A stretch of 64,000 bases of DNA from Nemophila menziesii (lineage: Eukaryota > Streptophyta > Magnoliopsida > Boraginales > Hydrophyllaceae), in assembly GCA_029959085.1 (NCBI GenBank), contig JARWIR010000005.1, forward strand, positions 9,302,501 to 9,366,500. Direction: 5' to 3'. The notes below the pieces were generated by a model, which was not told where the DNA came from, searched no databases, and was given only the letters and a program-made list of their open reading frames with translations. Shown here one piece after another: positions 20,653-32,210 of the stretch. The translations under genes were made by a program, and so were the position numbers. Positions within the stretch are counted from its first letter, which is position 1, and each line of letters starts with the position of its first letter.

Positions 20653-23600
20653 ATGGCACACTCAACCTCCATCACCGAAGACTTCTCCAACCCTTACTAT
20701 CTCCATCCGAGCGAAAACACTGGAGCTTCACTTGTCTCTGAGATTTTGACTGGTGATAATTACTTAGCTTGGTCTAGAGCAATCGAAATCTCCTTAGCTG
20801 TCAAAAATAAACTCGGCTTCATCAATGGTGACATCACTCAACCATCACTTACAGACCTCAATCTCTTCACTGCGTGGAACAGAGCTAACAATCTAGCCTT
20901 ATCATGGCTTCTCAACTCCATTTCGAAAGAAATCCGAAGTAGTTTGCTGTATGTCAACTCAGCTCATGATCTATACAATGAGATTAAGACTCGTTTCTGC
21001 AAAAGCAATGGTACGCGTATCTTTCAACTCGAGAAATTTTTGAGTTCAATTGCTCAAAATGCAAGTTCAATCTCTGAATATTTTGTTAAATTCAAAGGCA
21101 TTTGGGATGAATACTCCCACTCTCGTCCTATGCCGACTTGGTCCTGTGGTTTTATGAGTCAATGTTCTTGTAAAATTTTCGATTCTCTGATTGAACGTCA
21201 ACAAGCTGATTTTGTTATGAAATTTCTTATTGGATTAAATGATTCATACTCTGTTGTTCGTGGTCAGATCCTTCTTATGGATCCAATGCCTAATATCAAC
21301 TCTGTTTTTGCGATGTTGATTTAAGAAGAAACTCAACAATCTATATCACATTCTATTGAGAACTCATCAGCGCAGGCTTTTTATATAAAAAATCAGTCAC
21401 GACCTAACTATTTTTCTGAGAAAAAGAAAGTGTTGTGCACTCATTGTGGTTATACATGACATTCTATTGATAAATGCTTCCAACTTCATGGTTATCCTCC
21501 CGGTTGGACTGGTCCAAAGGGAAAGAGGTTTAATTCTACTCAAGCTAAAGCACACAATGTTTCTTCAGCTGAAGATCATAGTCATGATACAAAATTTATT
21601 CATCAACATGATTTCACAACTGCAGAAGTGGAGAAACTCATGGCTTTAGTTCATAACTCCTCTCCTCAACCTGCAGCTGTTCACCAAGTTTCAACTCGAG
21701 AAGGTAACATCCTAAATTCCACATGGATTCTTGATACAGGTGCCACTGATTATTTGATTTACTCCCTTTCTCTTTACACAAACAATATCAGAAGTGATAG
21801 CACACTTATCGCATTACCTAATGGTGAAACTGTCAAATCTACTCATAAGGGAGATATAAGATTAAATCGACACATTTTGTTAAAAGATGTACTTTGTGTT
21901 CGTCCTTTCAAGTATAATCTTTTGTCTATCTCTAAACTAACTAACAATTCATCCATCTCTGTGGTGTTTCTTCCTTCACATTATGAATTACAGCCTCTCC
22001 ATACCAAGAAGATGATTGGGACTGCATTTGAGAGACAAGGTTTGTACTACTTCACACCTTCAACATCTCAGCCCACTTCTTTAGCAGCTTCTTCCATTAC
22101 TTTTGACTTGTGGCATTCAAGACTAGGTCACCCTTCTAATGCTAAACTTCAAGCTCTAAAAACTATTGATTCTACTATTTCTTTTCTTCCATGTAACATT
22201 TGTGAAACTTGTCATTTTGCAAAACAAAAACGTTTAGTTTTTCCTTTATCCTCATCTACTAGTTCCTTTTGTTTTGAGCTTATACATTGTGACATTTGGG
22301 GCCCCTTCAGAGAAGTTTCTTACTCTGGTCACAGATATTTTCTCACTATAGTAGATGACTTTTCTAGATGCACTTGGATTTAATTGATGACTACTAAATC
22401 TGAAGTGCATCATCATCTTATTTCTTTTTACAACATGATTCTAACTCAGTTTAACACTAAAATACAAACACTTAGATCAGATAATAGCCAAGAGTTTTTA
22501 ATGCCTTCATTCTACTCCTCTCTTGGCATAATTCATCAACTCAGCTGTGTGGAAACACCACAACAAAATGGTTTAGTTGAAAGAAAACACCAACATCTTT
22601 TATCCACAGCTAGAGCACTCATGTTTCAGTCCAAAATGCCCTTACAGTTTTGGTCTAAGGCTATTCTCATAGTTGTACACTTAATTAATAGACTTACCAC
22701 TCCTCTCCTTAAAAATCTATCTCCATATCAAATTTTGTACAACAAACCTCCAGAACTAAATCATCTTAGAGTTTTTGGATCACTTTGTTTTGCTTCTACA
22801 CTCACAAATAATAGATCAAAGTTTGATCACATAGCTGTAAAATGTGTTTTTCTGAGCTATCCACCTGGAACAAAAGGTTATAAACTCTTAAATCTCTCAT
22901 CAAACAAAATTGTTATTTCAAGAAATGTAGTGTTTCATGAACATATGTTTCCATTTGCACATTTTAACACTTCAAAAATGCCTCACTCTTTCATGTTCCC
23001 TCCTTCCTCTCAACCATATTCAGATGCTCATCACCCTCAGTCTATATCCACCTCTACTCAGCTTTCTTCCATCACTACACAACCTATATCCACCTCTACT
23101 CAGCCTACATCCACCCAACCTCCTCCAAGAATTTCTAGACAAAGACAACCTCCCTCATACCTAAAAGACTACATTACCTCACTCTCTCTATGCAAATCTC
23201 AGTCACTTCAAGGCAAGGAGAGTTCTCTCACAAAAGGTACACTTTATCCACTTGATGATTTTTTAAATTCTAGCCGATTATCTTCTAGTTACAAGTTTTA
23301 TAGCTGCTATAAGTTTTATGAATGAACCTAAGTCTTTTAAACAAGATTCTTCATCTTCTGAATGGATGAGTGCTATACATCAAGAGATAAAGGCTCTTGA
23401 AGACAATAATACTTGGTCAATAGTACCTCTACCTGCTGGTATGTCTCCTATTGGTTGTAAGTGGGTTTTAAGTTAAAATACAAAGCAGATGGTACACTTG
23501 AAAGGCACAAAGCAAGGCTTGTGGCTAAAGGTTATAACCAACAAGAAGGCCTTGATTTCTTTGATACTTTTTCTCCTGTTGCTAAAGTTGTTTCTATCAG

Positions 23601-24937
23601 GCTCTTAATTGCTCTATCTTCTATCAAAGGCTGGCATTTACATCAATTAGATGTCAATAATGCCTTTTTTACATGGTGATTTATTTGAAGATGTATATAT
23701 GTCAGTTCCACCTGGTTTAAATTTATCTCCCAACTCAGTTTGTAAGCAGAACAAGAGTCTATATGGTCTTAAACAAGCTTCAAGACAATAGTTTGATAAG
23801 CTTCCAACTGCCCTTGTTTCATATGGTTTTAAACATTCAAATAGTGATTACAGTCTATTCACAAAAACTTATGGTTCTACTTTTATAGCACTTCTTGTAT
23901 ATCTGGATGACATAATAATAGCAAGTGACTCAATAGAAGAAGTCAACAAGCTTAAACATTATCTACACTCTGAATTCACTATCAAAGACTTGGGACTTTT
24001 GAATTTTTTTCTTGGTATTGTAGTGGCTAGATCATCCAAGGGCATTTCATTGTGTCAAAGAAAGTTTGCTCTTGACATATTGCAAGAGTGTGGTGTCTCA
24101 GCTGCAAAACCTGTCTCTTTTCCAATGGAATCTACATTGAAATTACAAAGCACTGATGATGACCTTCTTGATAATCCCACTTCTAACAAAATATTGGTAG
24201 GAAGATTGCTCTATCTAACAATAACTAGTCCAGATATAACCTTCTCTGTTACTTGTCTGAGTCAATTCTTATCCAAACCCTCCAATGCTCACCGGAATGC
24301 AGCTCAGCGTGTTTTAAGATACATCAAAATGGCACCTGGTCAAGGTGTCTTTTAATCTTCAAGCTCGGAAATTAAACTTAAAGCTTTTTGTGATAGTGAC
24401 TGGGCAGGGTGCCTTGATACAAGAAGGAGCATAGCTGGCTTTTGTATTTTCTTAGGCGATTCTATAATTTCTTAGAAAATCAAGAAACAATCTACCATCA
24501 GCAAGTCTTCAGCTGAGGCTGAATACAGAGCTCTTGCTGCTATTACTTGTGAAATTCAATGGCTTATTTATGCATTGAATGATTACAATTTTGATCATCA
24601 TTTTCCTGCATTAATCTTTTCAGACAGTAAATCCACAATTGCAATGTCAACCAATCTGGTTCAACATGAGAGAACTAAACATATTGACATTGATTGCAAG
24701 ATTCCTCGTGAAAAATTAGCTTCAGGAGTCACAAAATTGTTCTATATTCCATCAAGACTCCAGCTTGCCGACATATTTACAAAAACTCTTGGTTTGTTAC
24801 ACTTCCATCATATATTATCCAAGTTGAACATTCTTAAGATCCATGTTCCACTTGTGGGGGAGTCTTGGAGTATAGCAAGCAAAATAGAAAAGCAAGAGTT
24901 AGATACAATAGTCGATAGTGCAGGGACCGAATTGTAA
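20653..24937 (+). pseudogene. Copia gag-pol polyprotein, disrupted
   Basis: Gag starts at 20653 (open to 21324) with a UBN2/gag-type head. A zinc knuckle remnant (CTHCGY...H...C) lies near 21434-21500. Protease DTGA is near 21735, GAG-pre-integrase 'LWHSRLGHPS' near 22110, and the integrase acidic residues lie in 'HCDIWGPF', 'LRSDNSQEF' and 'NGLVERKH'. Reverse transcriptase runs from about 23330 with 'YLDDII' near 23905, and RNase H 'CDSDWAG' is near 24400. Disablements seen: TAA at 21322, TGA near 21458, TAA at 22381-22383, a frameshift near 23301, a one-base loss near 23470, one extra T near 23668, TAG near 23790, TAA near 24353 and TAG near 24473. No functional product can be made. The family is known and this is an old copy. 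Confidence 0.93.
24849..24862 (+). other. Polypurine tract of the copia element
   Basis: CACTTGTGGGGGAG stands directly before the right LTR, where plus-strand DNA synthesis starts. Confidence 0.8.
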
Positions 24938-25159
24938 ATAGTTAGTTAGCAAGTTAGTTAGTAAGCTAGTTAGTTAAAACAAGAAGTCAGAGATGCTCTT
25001 GACTCAAACTATGTATATATATAAACAGTCTGTACAAAACTCAATCATAGCTAATACAAATTCTCTTTTCATTTTATTCTTCTTCTCTGTCACCTCTCCT
25101 TCTCTCTGCAACTCAAACTCTCATCAATGGCTATTGCTTTTACTTTCTTCAATTTAACA
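24863..25159 (+). repeat. Right LTR of the copia element, full length
   Basis: 297 bp, starting TCTTGGAGTATAGCAAGC and ending CAATTTAACA. Includes a 'gttagttag'-type run (24940-24975) and the TATA-like tatatataaa (25016-25025). It is followed by the target copy gttag. Confidence 0.92.
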
Positions 25160-25379
25160 GTTAGTGCTTCAATAAAAGTGCAACTTCTACTTTTATTCAT
25201 TTATAATATTTTTCTTGTTGTATCTCTCAAGCAAATGCAAGGCATCAACAAGGAAGAGTAGGATAAGTAAATGCATGAATATTCTTTACTTTCTACACAT
25301 ATATGAGAAGCTCATGTGGGCATATTCTTTTCTTTCCATCATGTTGACTTCTTAAATCTACTATAATGTCTATGTAGAT

Positions 25380-26960
25380 ATGAGCCTGATGTTTCCTTAA
25401 TTGTTCGTATTTTCGAACCTTAGGAGACATCATTTTTGGTGTTTATTTAATCATTTCGATAGACTTTTGGACTAAATATGCAATAATATGATTTTCCTCT
25501 TTTATTTCTAGCATTTTTGATTTATTAAGCTTTTGCGCGTAATATTGGTATTTTTAGTGAAGATTTTACAGGTTTTAGATGTTAGCTAGAAGAGGAATCC
25601 GAGGAGAAAGTCAAAGATCAAGAGAAAGAGTCAAAACTCAAAGATAAATCCCGAAGATATTATTTTTAGAGCTGAAAATCCATTTTCCAGGCTATAGATT
25701 GCTGATTTCGAGGTGCTTAAGCGATGATTTAGCTGTTGACCTTTGAAGAGAAATCATTCCTTATCGAGTTACGGAACTTTAGCAACTGGAATGAGGTCAA
25801 TCGGAGTTATAACGCATCGGGAAAATCCGTTTTAGTGAAGGTGTATCAGCAGTTACGGGATTTTGGGCTTAGAAATTGGGCTTGGACATTTAATTAGTGT
25901 TTTATTATTAGGTCCAAGCCCTAATCCGTTTTTGAGCTTATAAAAGGAGATTTTGACCTCATTATTTCTCACCTCTCCTTTTATTCTTCAAATTAAAACA
26001 TCCTTAGAAGAGAGCGTCCAGAGAAGAAGCAGAAACAAGGAAAAAAAGAAGCAAGAGCTGGAGACGGTCTATATCTCCGATTCTCAGCCAATTCAACTCC
26101 AAAATTAGGTTTCTCTGTATTTTTATTTTGTAAGACAATATGAACCTTATTTCTTTTTATTTAGTTTTTATCTTTTCAATTATTATGAGCTAAACTAAAT
26201 TAGTGCTTGAGAACGCATAATGGGTTAATCCCAATTTGATTTCGTTTTATACATTTGGATTTGGGATTATTATTATTTAAATCAAATTGGGTGAATTGTA
26301 TTTTTCTTTAATTTGCATTTTAATTACTATTATTGACCTGATCAATTAATAATAGGACTTAGTATCTAAGCTATTCCAATTAGTGGCGATTGGATCACCT
26401 TGACGGGGGGTTTAGGTACCGAACTAGTTAATGAATGTAGGTTAGAAATTATTGACTCTGACGAGCTTAATTAAACCTATGGCCTATTGGGTAATTTACA
26501 TTTAAACACTTGAGAGTGGACTATAATCACCCTGACGGGGTTTGTAGCATTTGAGAGTTGCTCCTTAGTCCACCCTGACGGGGGTAAGGAGATTATAGAA
26601 TCCCGACCAATACTAATTTACCGATTTGTCCCTTAAACAATGTATGAAATGAATGATAGTTAGGTAAACCTTGCGTCTCTCAAGTACTACCTGCTCTTAC
26701 TTGCGTATCACTTTTATTTACTTGCGTCTTAGTTATTTATTTACATTTTCGCATTAGTCTTTCATTCCTTAGGATTAATACAAAACCAAACAAACATATT
26801 ATCTTTATTTGCTTTCATAAGTGCATCAATCATTAATAGATAAGCATTGTAGTCAACCATCCCGTCCTTGGAACGAATCTGTTTTATCAACTATATTACT
26901 TGGGACAACCGTACACTTGCGGTTGTGGTTCGATTATCTTTTGCATTTATTTTTTAGAAC
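25380..26960 (+). mobile_element. LTR-like non-coding block a, possibly Ty3/gypsy
   Basis: No coding frame. It has a TATA box (tataaaagga, 25939-25948), then a purine-rich leader, and later the motif 'caccctgacgggg' or a close form three times (26397, 26528, 26570). It ends with 'ggttgtggttcgattatc'. Such blocks are the long LTRs of plant gypsy elements of the Tat type. No second LTR, primer site or target duplication was found, so it may be a solo LTR or a fragment. The class is an inference. Confidence 0.5.
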
Positions 26961-27224
26961 ACACAAAGGACCACCAGAGCCCTATGGGCTAATATACTAC
27001 TTCAGAACAATGAATTTCATAATTTTGTAATGTTGTGTTCATGCTCAGTATTAGCTGATCTTTGTTTAATTCTACATTATCTAACCTTGTACGGATACGT
27101 GAGATGGTGAATATGCTATTGGTTGAATTGTGTATATAATATCATTTTTTATGTAATTTAAATTGCTATTAGGCATTATGAAGATAAATTGAAAGGTGTA
27201 ACTCTGTTTCTCTTTTAATTTTCT

Positions 27225-28462
27225 ACTTCAGGCTTTAGAACCAACAAAAAAAGAGTATCCCATCAGCAATTTCTTTATTATACAAGGTATTTGTATCTAG
27301 CATTCATAAATCAATTACTTGTCAATGTTGTTAGGCATAAGACTTGCGTACACCTTGATGAAGGCCTCTATTTTATTCCTAAGCCATATTATTCTCCACG
27401 AACCATAGTTTTCCAACAGATTCTCTTGTACATATAACACAACTATAACAAGTTGACTTACATATTAGTTACTTTTATTTATTTCCAGAATCAGATGACG
27501 GAAGATCGACAAAATCATATAGTACAATTACGAGTGCACAATTCAACTTCAACATTACAAGAAGAATTAGTTATAATCGAGTCCGTTCTTAGTACTCAAC
27601 GTGCCCATTAGAGAGTTGTAAGACACATAATCTTTTACTCATCGTCAGTAATTGCCTCCAACGGTTCATTCACTTACGAGATATCAAACTGGATTCAATG
27701 CAAGATTATATGGAAGATACTATACCAATTTTTGTCACTCCTTTATACAATGAGATCAAAGACTTGGGGGTTAAATCTCCTAAAGTACTTGTACAAGCAA
27801 TGGATCAGATTATAGTGCATCCAACTCCATCTTGAGAGCAATAACCTTGGGTGATGAAGACGTAGTTGATTCAGATTTGTAGTTTATTTAGATTATCTCT
27901 TACGCGTATGAGTAGTGAAGTCTCTTAAATGACAATATGTTTTCAATGTAAATTTATATTGAAGGCATATTTTCAATGTAAATTTATAATGACGACGTTG
28001 ACAGTGACGATATCTTAGTCACGGTAGCTTGTAATGCTACAGTGACAACATGTATAGTAACGATATTAGTTGTAACTATAGTTTGGCACACTATAGTGAC
28101 TATACATAAAAATCATCAATATAGGGATAGGGACCTACAAGCACGGACCAATATTCACCTCCTTCAAATACGATATGTTGTTACTGTATATCTATAGTGA
28201 TGATTGACAGTGACGATATTTGAGTCATTGTAGCTTGCCATGCTATAGTGACGATATGCATAGTAACGACATCAAACGTAATTATAGTTTTCCACACTAT
28301 AGTGACAATAAATAAAAAAAATGTCACTATAGGGACCTACATGTGCATACCTATGGTCACACCTCTTTAGCGACGACATGTTTTCACGTACGTCTATAGT
28401 AATGACTTTGGGTTCTACTGTGATGATTTTTGTTGTCTATGTAACTCCTTTTTCTTATAATG
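27225..28462 (+). mobile_element. CACTA-like element end with degenerate subterminal repeats
   Basis: 27950-28440 holds two diverged ~200-bp units built of 'ctatagtgacgatat'-like words in both orientations. It stops at 'tttttcttataatga', a worn form of the usual CACTA end TTCTTGTAGTG. 27485-27610 has an acceptor-like TTTCCAG followed by about 40 open codons rich in Gln and Glu, perhaps the end of a transposase-like protein. No left end was found. The class is likely but the borders are weak. Confidence 0.45.
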
Positions 28463-29113
28463 ATCCCGGAGTTGGGTTGCTGGTGTAGGCTCAGCTTCGA
28501 AAGATAACAAGAAAAAATATTTTGAGATTCCTGTACTAGATAATATTATGCATAATATCAAATATATATTGGAGGACATCAATGACTATTTAATTTCCAA
28601 GGGCAGCCATCATACGCTCCTGAATCTAACATATCTACGAGGTCGGCTGCCACACATATGACTTATAGCCTCGAGGATATTATTGGAGCACTCATCTAGT
28701 TTAATGAGCTCCGGACATCCGTGAGACTTCTGACTTGCGATCCTATCCTACCTCGACAGACCCATCATGGTTTTACTCCTGGTCCTACTCATCGCACACT
28801 CCTAGACGAAACCTTAAAGACGATTAGTATTATATGTTTCAGACTCTATTTTTATCGTAATTCTATTCACACTTTTTAATTTTATTCAAACTATTTATGT
28901 TTCAGATTTTTACTTTTATGCTCAAGGCTTTAAATTTTATTTAATAAATCGTATTTTTATTCAGTTTAAATTTCAACTTTGCAGCTTTCCAATAAATAAT
29001 CGCCAATGAGAAATGATAATAAACCAAGCTAAATGAAAAAAGAGTTATTGTACTATGGTGTCTTAGAGACAAATCTAGTAGTTTATAGTGAACATATGAC
29101 TAGATTCTTTTTT
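28463..29113. other. Intergenic with a possible coding relic
   Basis: 28590-28810 is GC-richer and reads partly like protein sequence in one plus frame (Ser/Thr/His/Pro rich, 'THMTYSLEDIIGALI') but is broken by stops. I cannot name it. The rest is AT-rich. Confidence 0.35.
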
Positions 29114-30502
29114 AAATAGGACACCACCCAATTTATGGGTGACCAAATGCTAATATACCCTCAAACATAACAAAAAACACATAAAGACAAAAAAAGTGAC
29201 AATAAGCATGGATCACCAGACCTGCAAGTCATTGGGTATCAAATCACTGAATACCATCGGCTTGCCACTCCGCGAAGTGCTCAGAGATTTTACTAAGAGC
29301 TCAGTGATTTTACTGAGTGCTCAAATATTTTACTGAGTATTTGGAAAGTTCACTATGTATCTGAAAATTTCATTGAGTATCGGGAAAAATTCACTGAGTA
29401 TTGTTAAAAAACTCACTAAGTATCGGTGAAAAACACTGAGTATGTTCAGTGAATTCCTTGAGTATGGTCCAAAAAAACTGAGTACACATTGAATACTGGG
29501 CAAAAATCACTAAACACACGTATGAGCACACTGAGTAAACACAAATATGCATAAAAAATTATTTCTATTATCAGGAAAAAAAATTATAACATCAAGTGGA
29601 AAAAATACAATAAATGGCTGAAAACCTAACTTCTTGGGCCAATATTCGGAAAAGAAAAATAACTATGCACTATCGTTAACTTAAAAAAGAAAATGAAAAA
29701 TAAAAGGAAAGTTGAGTGTTATCGAAGACGAGCGAGTCACCAAGGTCACAAACTTAGATTCCAACTCACGAACCACGAACCACCAACTCATGAGCCAACT
29801 CACAAACAACCACGATATGCTATTGGAGAATATAAATGCTTGAATTTCCGAAAAAAAATAAAGTAAAGATCACAGATCTGCGACAACACCTTAGTTTGGA
29901 AACCTAATGCGATGGCTTCGTGAAATCACTCGCTAATTTTTTGCACAAATCCATTCAAACTTCATAGCTTGAGTCACAATTTGCTGTTGCTAACTTCGAT
30001 CCAACTCACAAACCCCAAAAGTTTCATCGCCTGAGAGCTATTGCTGAGCTCCATTCGAAGTCGAAGTTTCCATGACGAAAACTACAAGTTTCTTTTTCGT
30101 CAGAGTTCTTCTTAGTCATGAACAAGCCACAAAGTTGCATACACAAATGCACAAAACTAGAAGTCATGGTTGCTGCTTCTTCTTCTCGCCAAATATTCCT
30201 CGGAAGAACGCATATTTACTGATGTTGCTAAAGTCGAAGTCATGACTATTGCTTATTCTTCTCGCCGACCAAACCACCATCACCAAGCTCCATGCAAGCA
30301 CACAATTTGTTAAGCTTTCTTTGTTTGGAGCTGGTAGAAAGAGGAGAGAGCGAATAATTTAATGTCTATTAATTTAGTATATATAGTATTTAAAAACAAA
30401 TGGGGGTATAATGGGTAGTCAGGAAGTATGAGAATATAGGCCTATAATGTTAATTCTTATTTGTGGCCTTTAGTAGGAGGAGTGGATTGGGTGGTGGTGT
30501 TT
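29114..30502. mobile_element. Mutator-like element related to 6216-7914
   Basis: Ends resemble inverse copies: 'ggacaccacccaat' near 29119 and 'attgggtggtggtgt' near 30486. It shares with the 6216 element a block of 'gagtat(c)ggaaaaa' repeats (29280-29500) and a right-hand region 'tttagtatatatag' followed by 'aaacaaa', G-rich sequence and 'gggtagtc' (30375-30420). The GC-richer middle (29740-30330) again looks like broken exon sequence. I did not find a target duplication. No transposase. Confidence 0.55.
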
Positions 30503-30584
30503 GGGTTTATAGATGACCCGTTGGGTAAAAGTCTCATAAAAAATCAAATTGAAAAAATTAATAAGAAATTTTATAAAAACAAAA

Positions 30585-31377
30585 AAAACACATTAGCGAC
30601 GACTATATCGTCACAAGTGACATACCGATATTGACTCTAATATGTCTCGTTAGTTGTCGCTAATAAGATTCTCAACAATGATAAAAGTTAGTCGTCGCTA
30701 ATAAGACATCATAAATGATGAAAGATTTTGTCGCACTATTGAGTTTGTCATTAGTGACAACGACATTTCGTCGTTAATGATATCCTCAATAACAACGACT
30801 AATATCGTCGTTAAAGATAAGTTACCAATTTAATTGGCCAGCCACTTGCTATTTCTTCACCCCTTAAAGGGGGTAAAGCAATATGTACAAGGTTTGAATC
30901 GTCTTCCTGAACATGGGTAACCTTGTTCTGATTTACCTGGTAATATGCATGGGGAGGCGTGTATATTTTTCACGCGATTAGTTGTGGTTTGCAAAAGTTG
31001 GCCCGAACGCCCATGTATTAAAAAAGGTTACCAATTACGACAACAAATTAAATTGTCGCTAATAAATATCTTTAGCTACGTTAAGCTAGCGATGAGTCAT
31101 TAATGATGACATTTCGTTGCCAATGATAAATTATAATCAATAGTAACGACAAATATCACCGCTAAAAATAATAACTCTAGGAATCTAGGAATGTGTTGTC
31201 ATTTTTACTTTTAAAGTGATTCTCCATAAAATAATAATCTTCTTAAAGTGACAAAAAATTATTATTCAAAATAAATTTGTCCAATACAATTAAAATCTTC
31301 TTATGTGATAGCCTTCTTAAAATGATATTTTTTTTCCAAATCTTAATAATATCATTTCAGTTTTATTTACTGTAGTG
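30585..31377 (+). mobile_element. CACTA-like element end with 'gtcgctaataag' repeats
   Basis: The block repeats words such as 'tcgtcgctaat', 'attagtgac' and 'cgtcgttaatgat' in both orientations, the usual subterminal array of CACTA elements. The right border 'tttactgtagtg' (31366-31377) is the inverse of a CACTA-type start. It is interrupted by a SINE at 30831-31026. The left end and transposase were not found. Confidence 0.6.
30831..31026 (+). mobile_element. tRNA-derived SINE inserted in the CACTA array
   Basis: 10-bp target duplication gttaccaatt at 30821-30830 and 31027-31036. A-box-like 'ttaattggccagcca' and B-box-like 'caaggtttgaatcg' are in the first 80 bases. The body ends 'cccatgtattaaaaaag'. 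The array reads across the insertion ('cgttaaagataa' / 'acgacaacaaatt'), so the SINE is the younger event. Confidence 0.82.
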
Positions 31378-31554
31378 CTTTTATTATTCAATTATTTAGT
31401 TTCTTTCTTTTATTAATATTTTTTTTTGTTAATCGATTCTGATTAAATTATTTGGAATGGTATAGTGATGATTTTTTTAATAATATCCAACATTATTAAT
31501 AAATGAAAAGTATCTAGAACTTCAAATTAGGCAAATAAGTCAAGGTTGAAAAAA

Positions 31555-31745
31555 GAGTAATGATATTTGTCACCCTTTTTGTATCACCCTTTTATCACCT
31601 CCTACGTGTATGCCTACATGGACCAATAATTTGATTTCTCTATCCTATTTAATTTTTCTCTATCTTCTATTCAAGGAAATCAACACATATATATAGACAA
31701 GTGATAAAAGGGTGACATGAAAAAGGGTGACATATATCATTACTC
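31555..31745. mobile_element. Mutator-type MITE, copy 2
   Basis: 9-bp duplication ttgaaaaaa at 31546-31554 and 31746-31754. Ends GAGTAATGATATTTGTCACC and its near-perfect inverse, 191 bp. The arms include 'cacccttttatcacctccta', also present in the copies at 2014 and 56168. Confidence 0.88.
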
Positions 31746-31879
31746 TTGAAAAAAATGAAAAAAGCAGTACAATCAATTTTATACCTATTTTGGAAATAAA
31801 TCAAACCTAATCCAACCTAACCAAACCTACTCCAATTTCTTTCTCCTTTTCTTTTTAAGAAGTGGTAGCTTATCAGAAA

Positions 31880-32063
31880 GGTGGGTCGTGCATGCCACCA
31901 TGCATTTCAACCACCAAATATATTTGTTGACATTTCGACCTATAAATAGAAGCCATATTTCTTACAGTGTATCATATCATATTATTCTAGCTACCTCCAT
32001 TTTATTATATTTTAACGAGCAAAATATTCTTTATCTGGCACATTTTTCTCTATTATTAATAAA
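31880..32063 (+). promoter_or_regulatory. Putative core promoter of the 32064 ORF
   Basis: A strong TATA box (tataaatag, 31941-31949) stands 115 bp before the ATG at 32064. An RY-like CATGCA is at 31899-31904. The spacing is normal for a plant gene, but the region is otherwise AT-rich and such motifs arise by chance. Confidence 0.35.
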
Positions 32064-32210
32064 ATGGAAGAGGATGAAGAAAATAGAATAACAAATTATT
32101 GCACTTATACTCTCGCCAAGGTATATAAACTTGTAAGAGTATTATCAAATAAACTTGATGAAATATGTACTAGAGTTTTCTTTTTGTTCAAAAAATTCTC
32201 ATCATACTAG
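32064..32210 (+). CDS. Putative 48-residue protein, unrecognised
   Basis: An open frame of 48 codons from ATG 32064 to TAG 32208. The first 18 residues are acidic then polar (MEEDEENRITNYCTYTLA). The rest is basic and hydrophobic with two Cys and 'VFFLFKK' near the end. There is no signal peptide. I recognise no family. Alternatively 'GCCAAG' followed by GTATAT (32121) is a splice donor, and this is the first exon of a longer gene whose next exon I cannot place. It might also be chance. It is listed because it follows a good TATA box at a normal distance and lies between elements, not within one. Confidence 0.25.
   Translation: MEEDEENRITNYCTYTLAKVYKLVRVLSNKLDEICTRVFFLFKKFSSY

Larger units (their letters stand above)
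20374..25159 (+). mobile_element. Ty1/copia LTR retrotransposon, full-length but inactive
   Basis: Bounded by the 5-bp target duplication gttag (20369-20373, 25160-25164). LTRs are at 20374-20562 and 24863-25159, with a Met-tRNA-type primer site after the left LTR and a purine tract before the right one. Domains run gag, protease, integrase, reverse transcriptase, RNase H, which is the copia order. The coding region is broken at eight or more places. The left LTR is about 110 bp shorter than the right. Confidence 0.95.
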
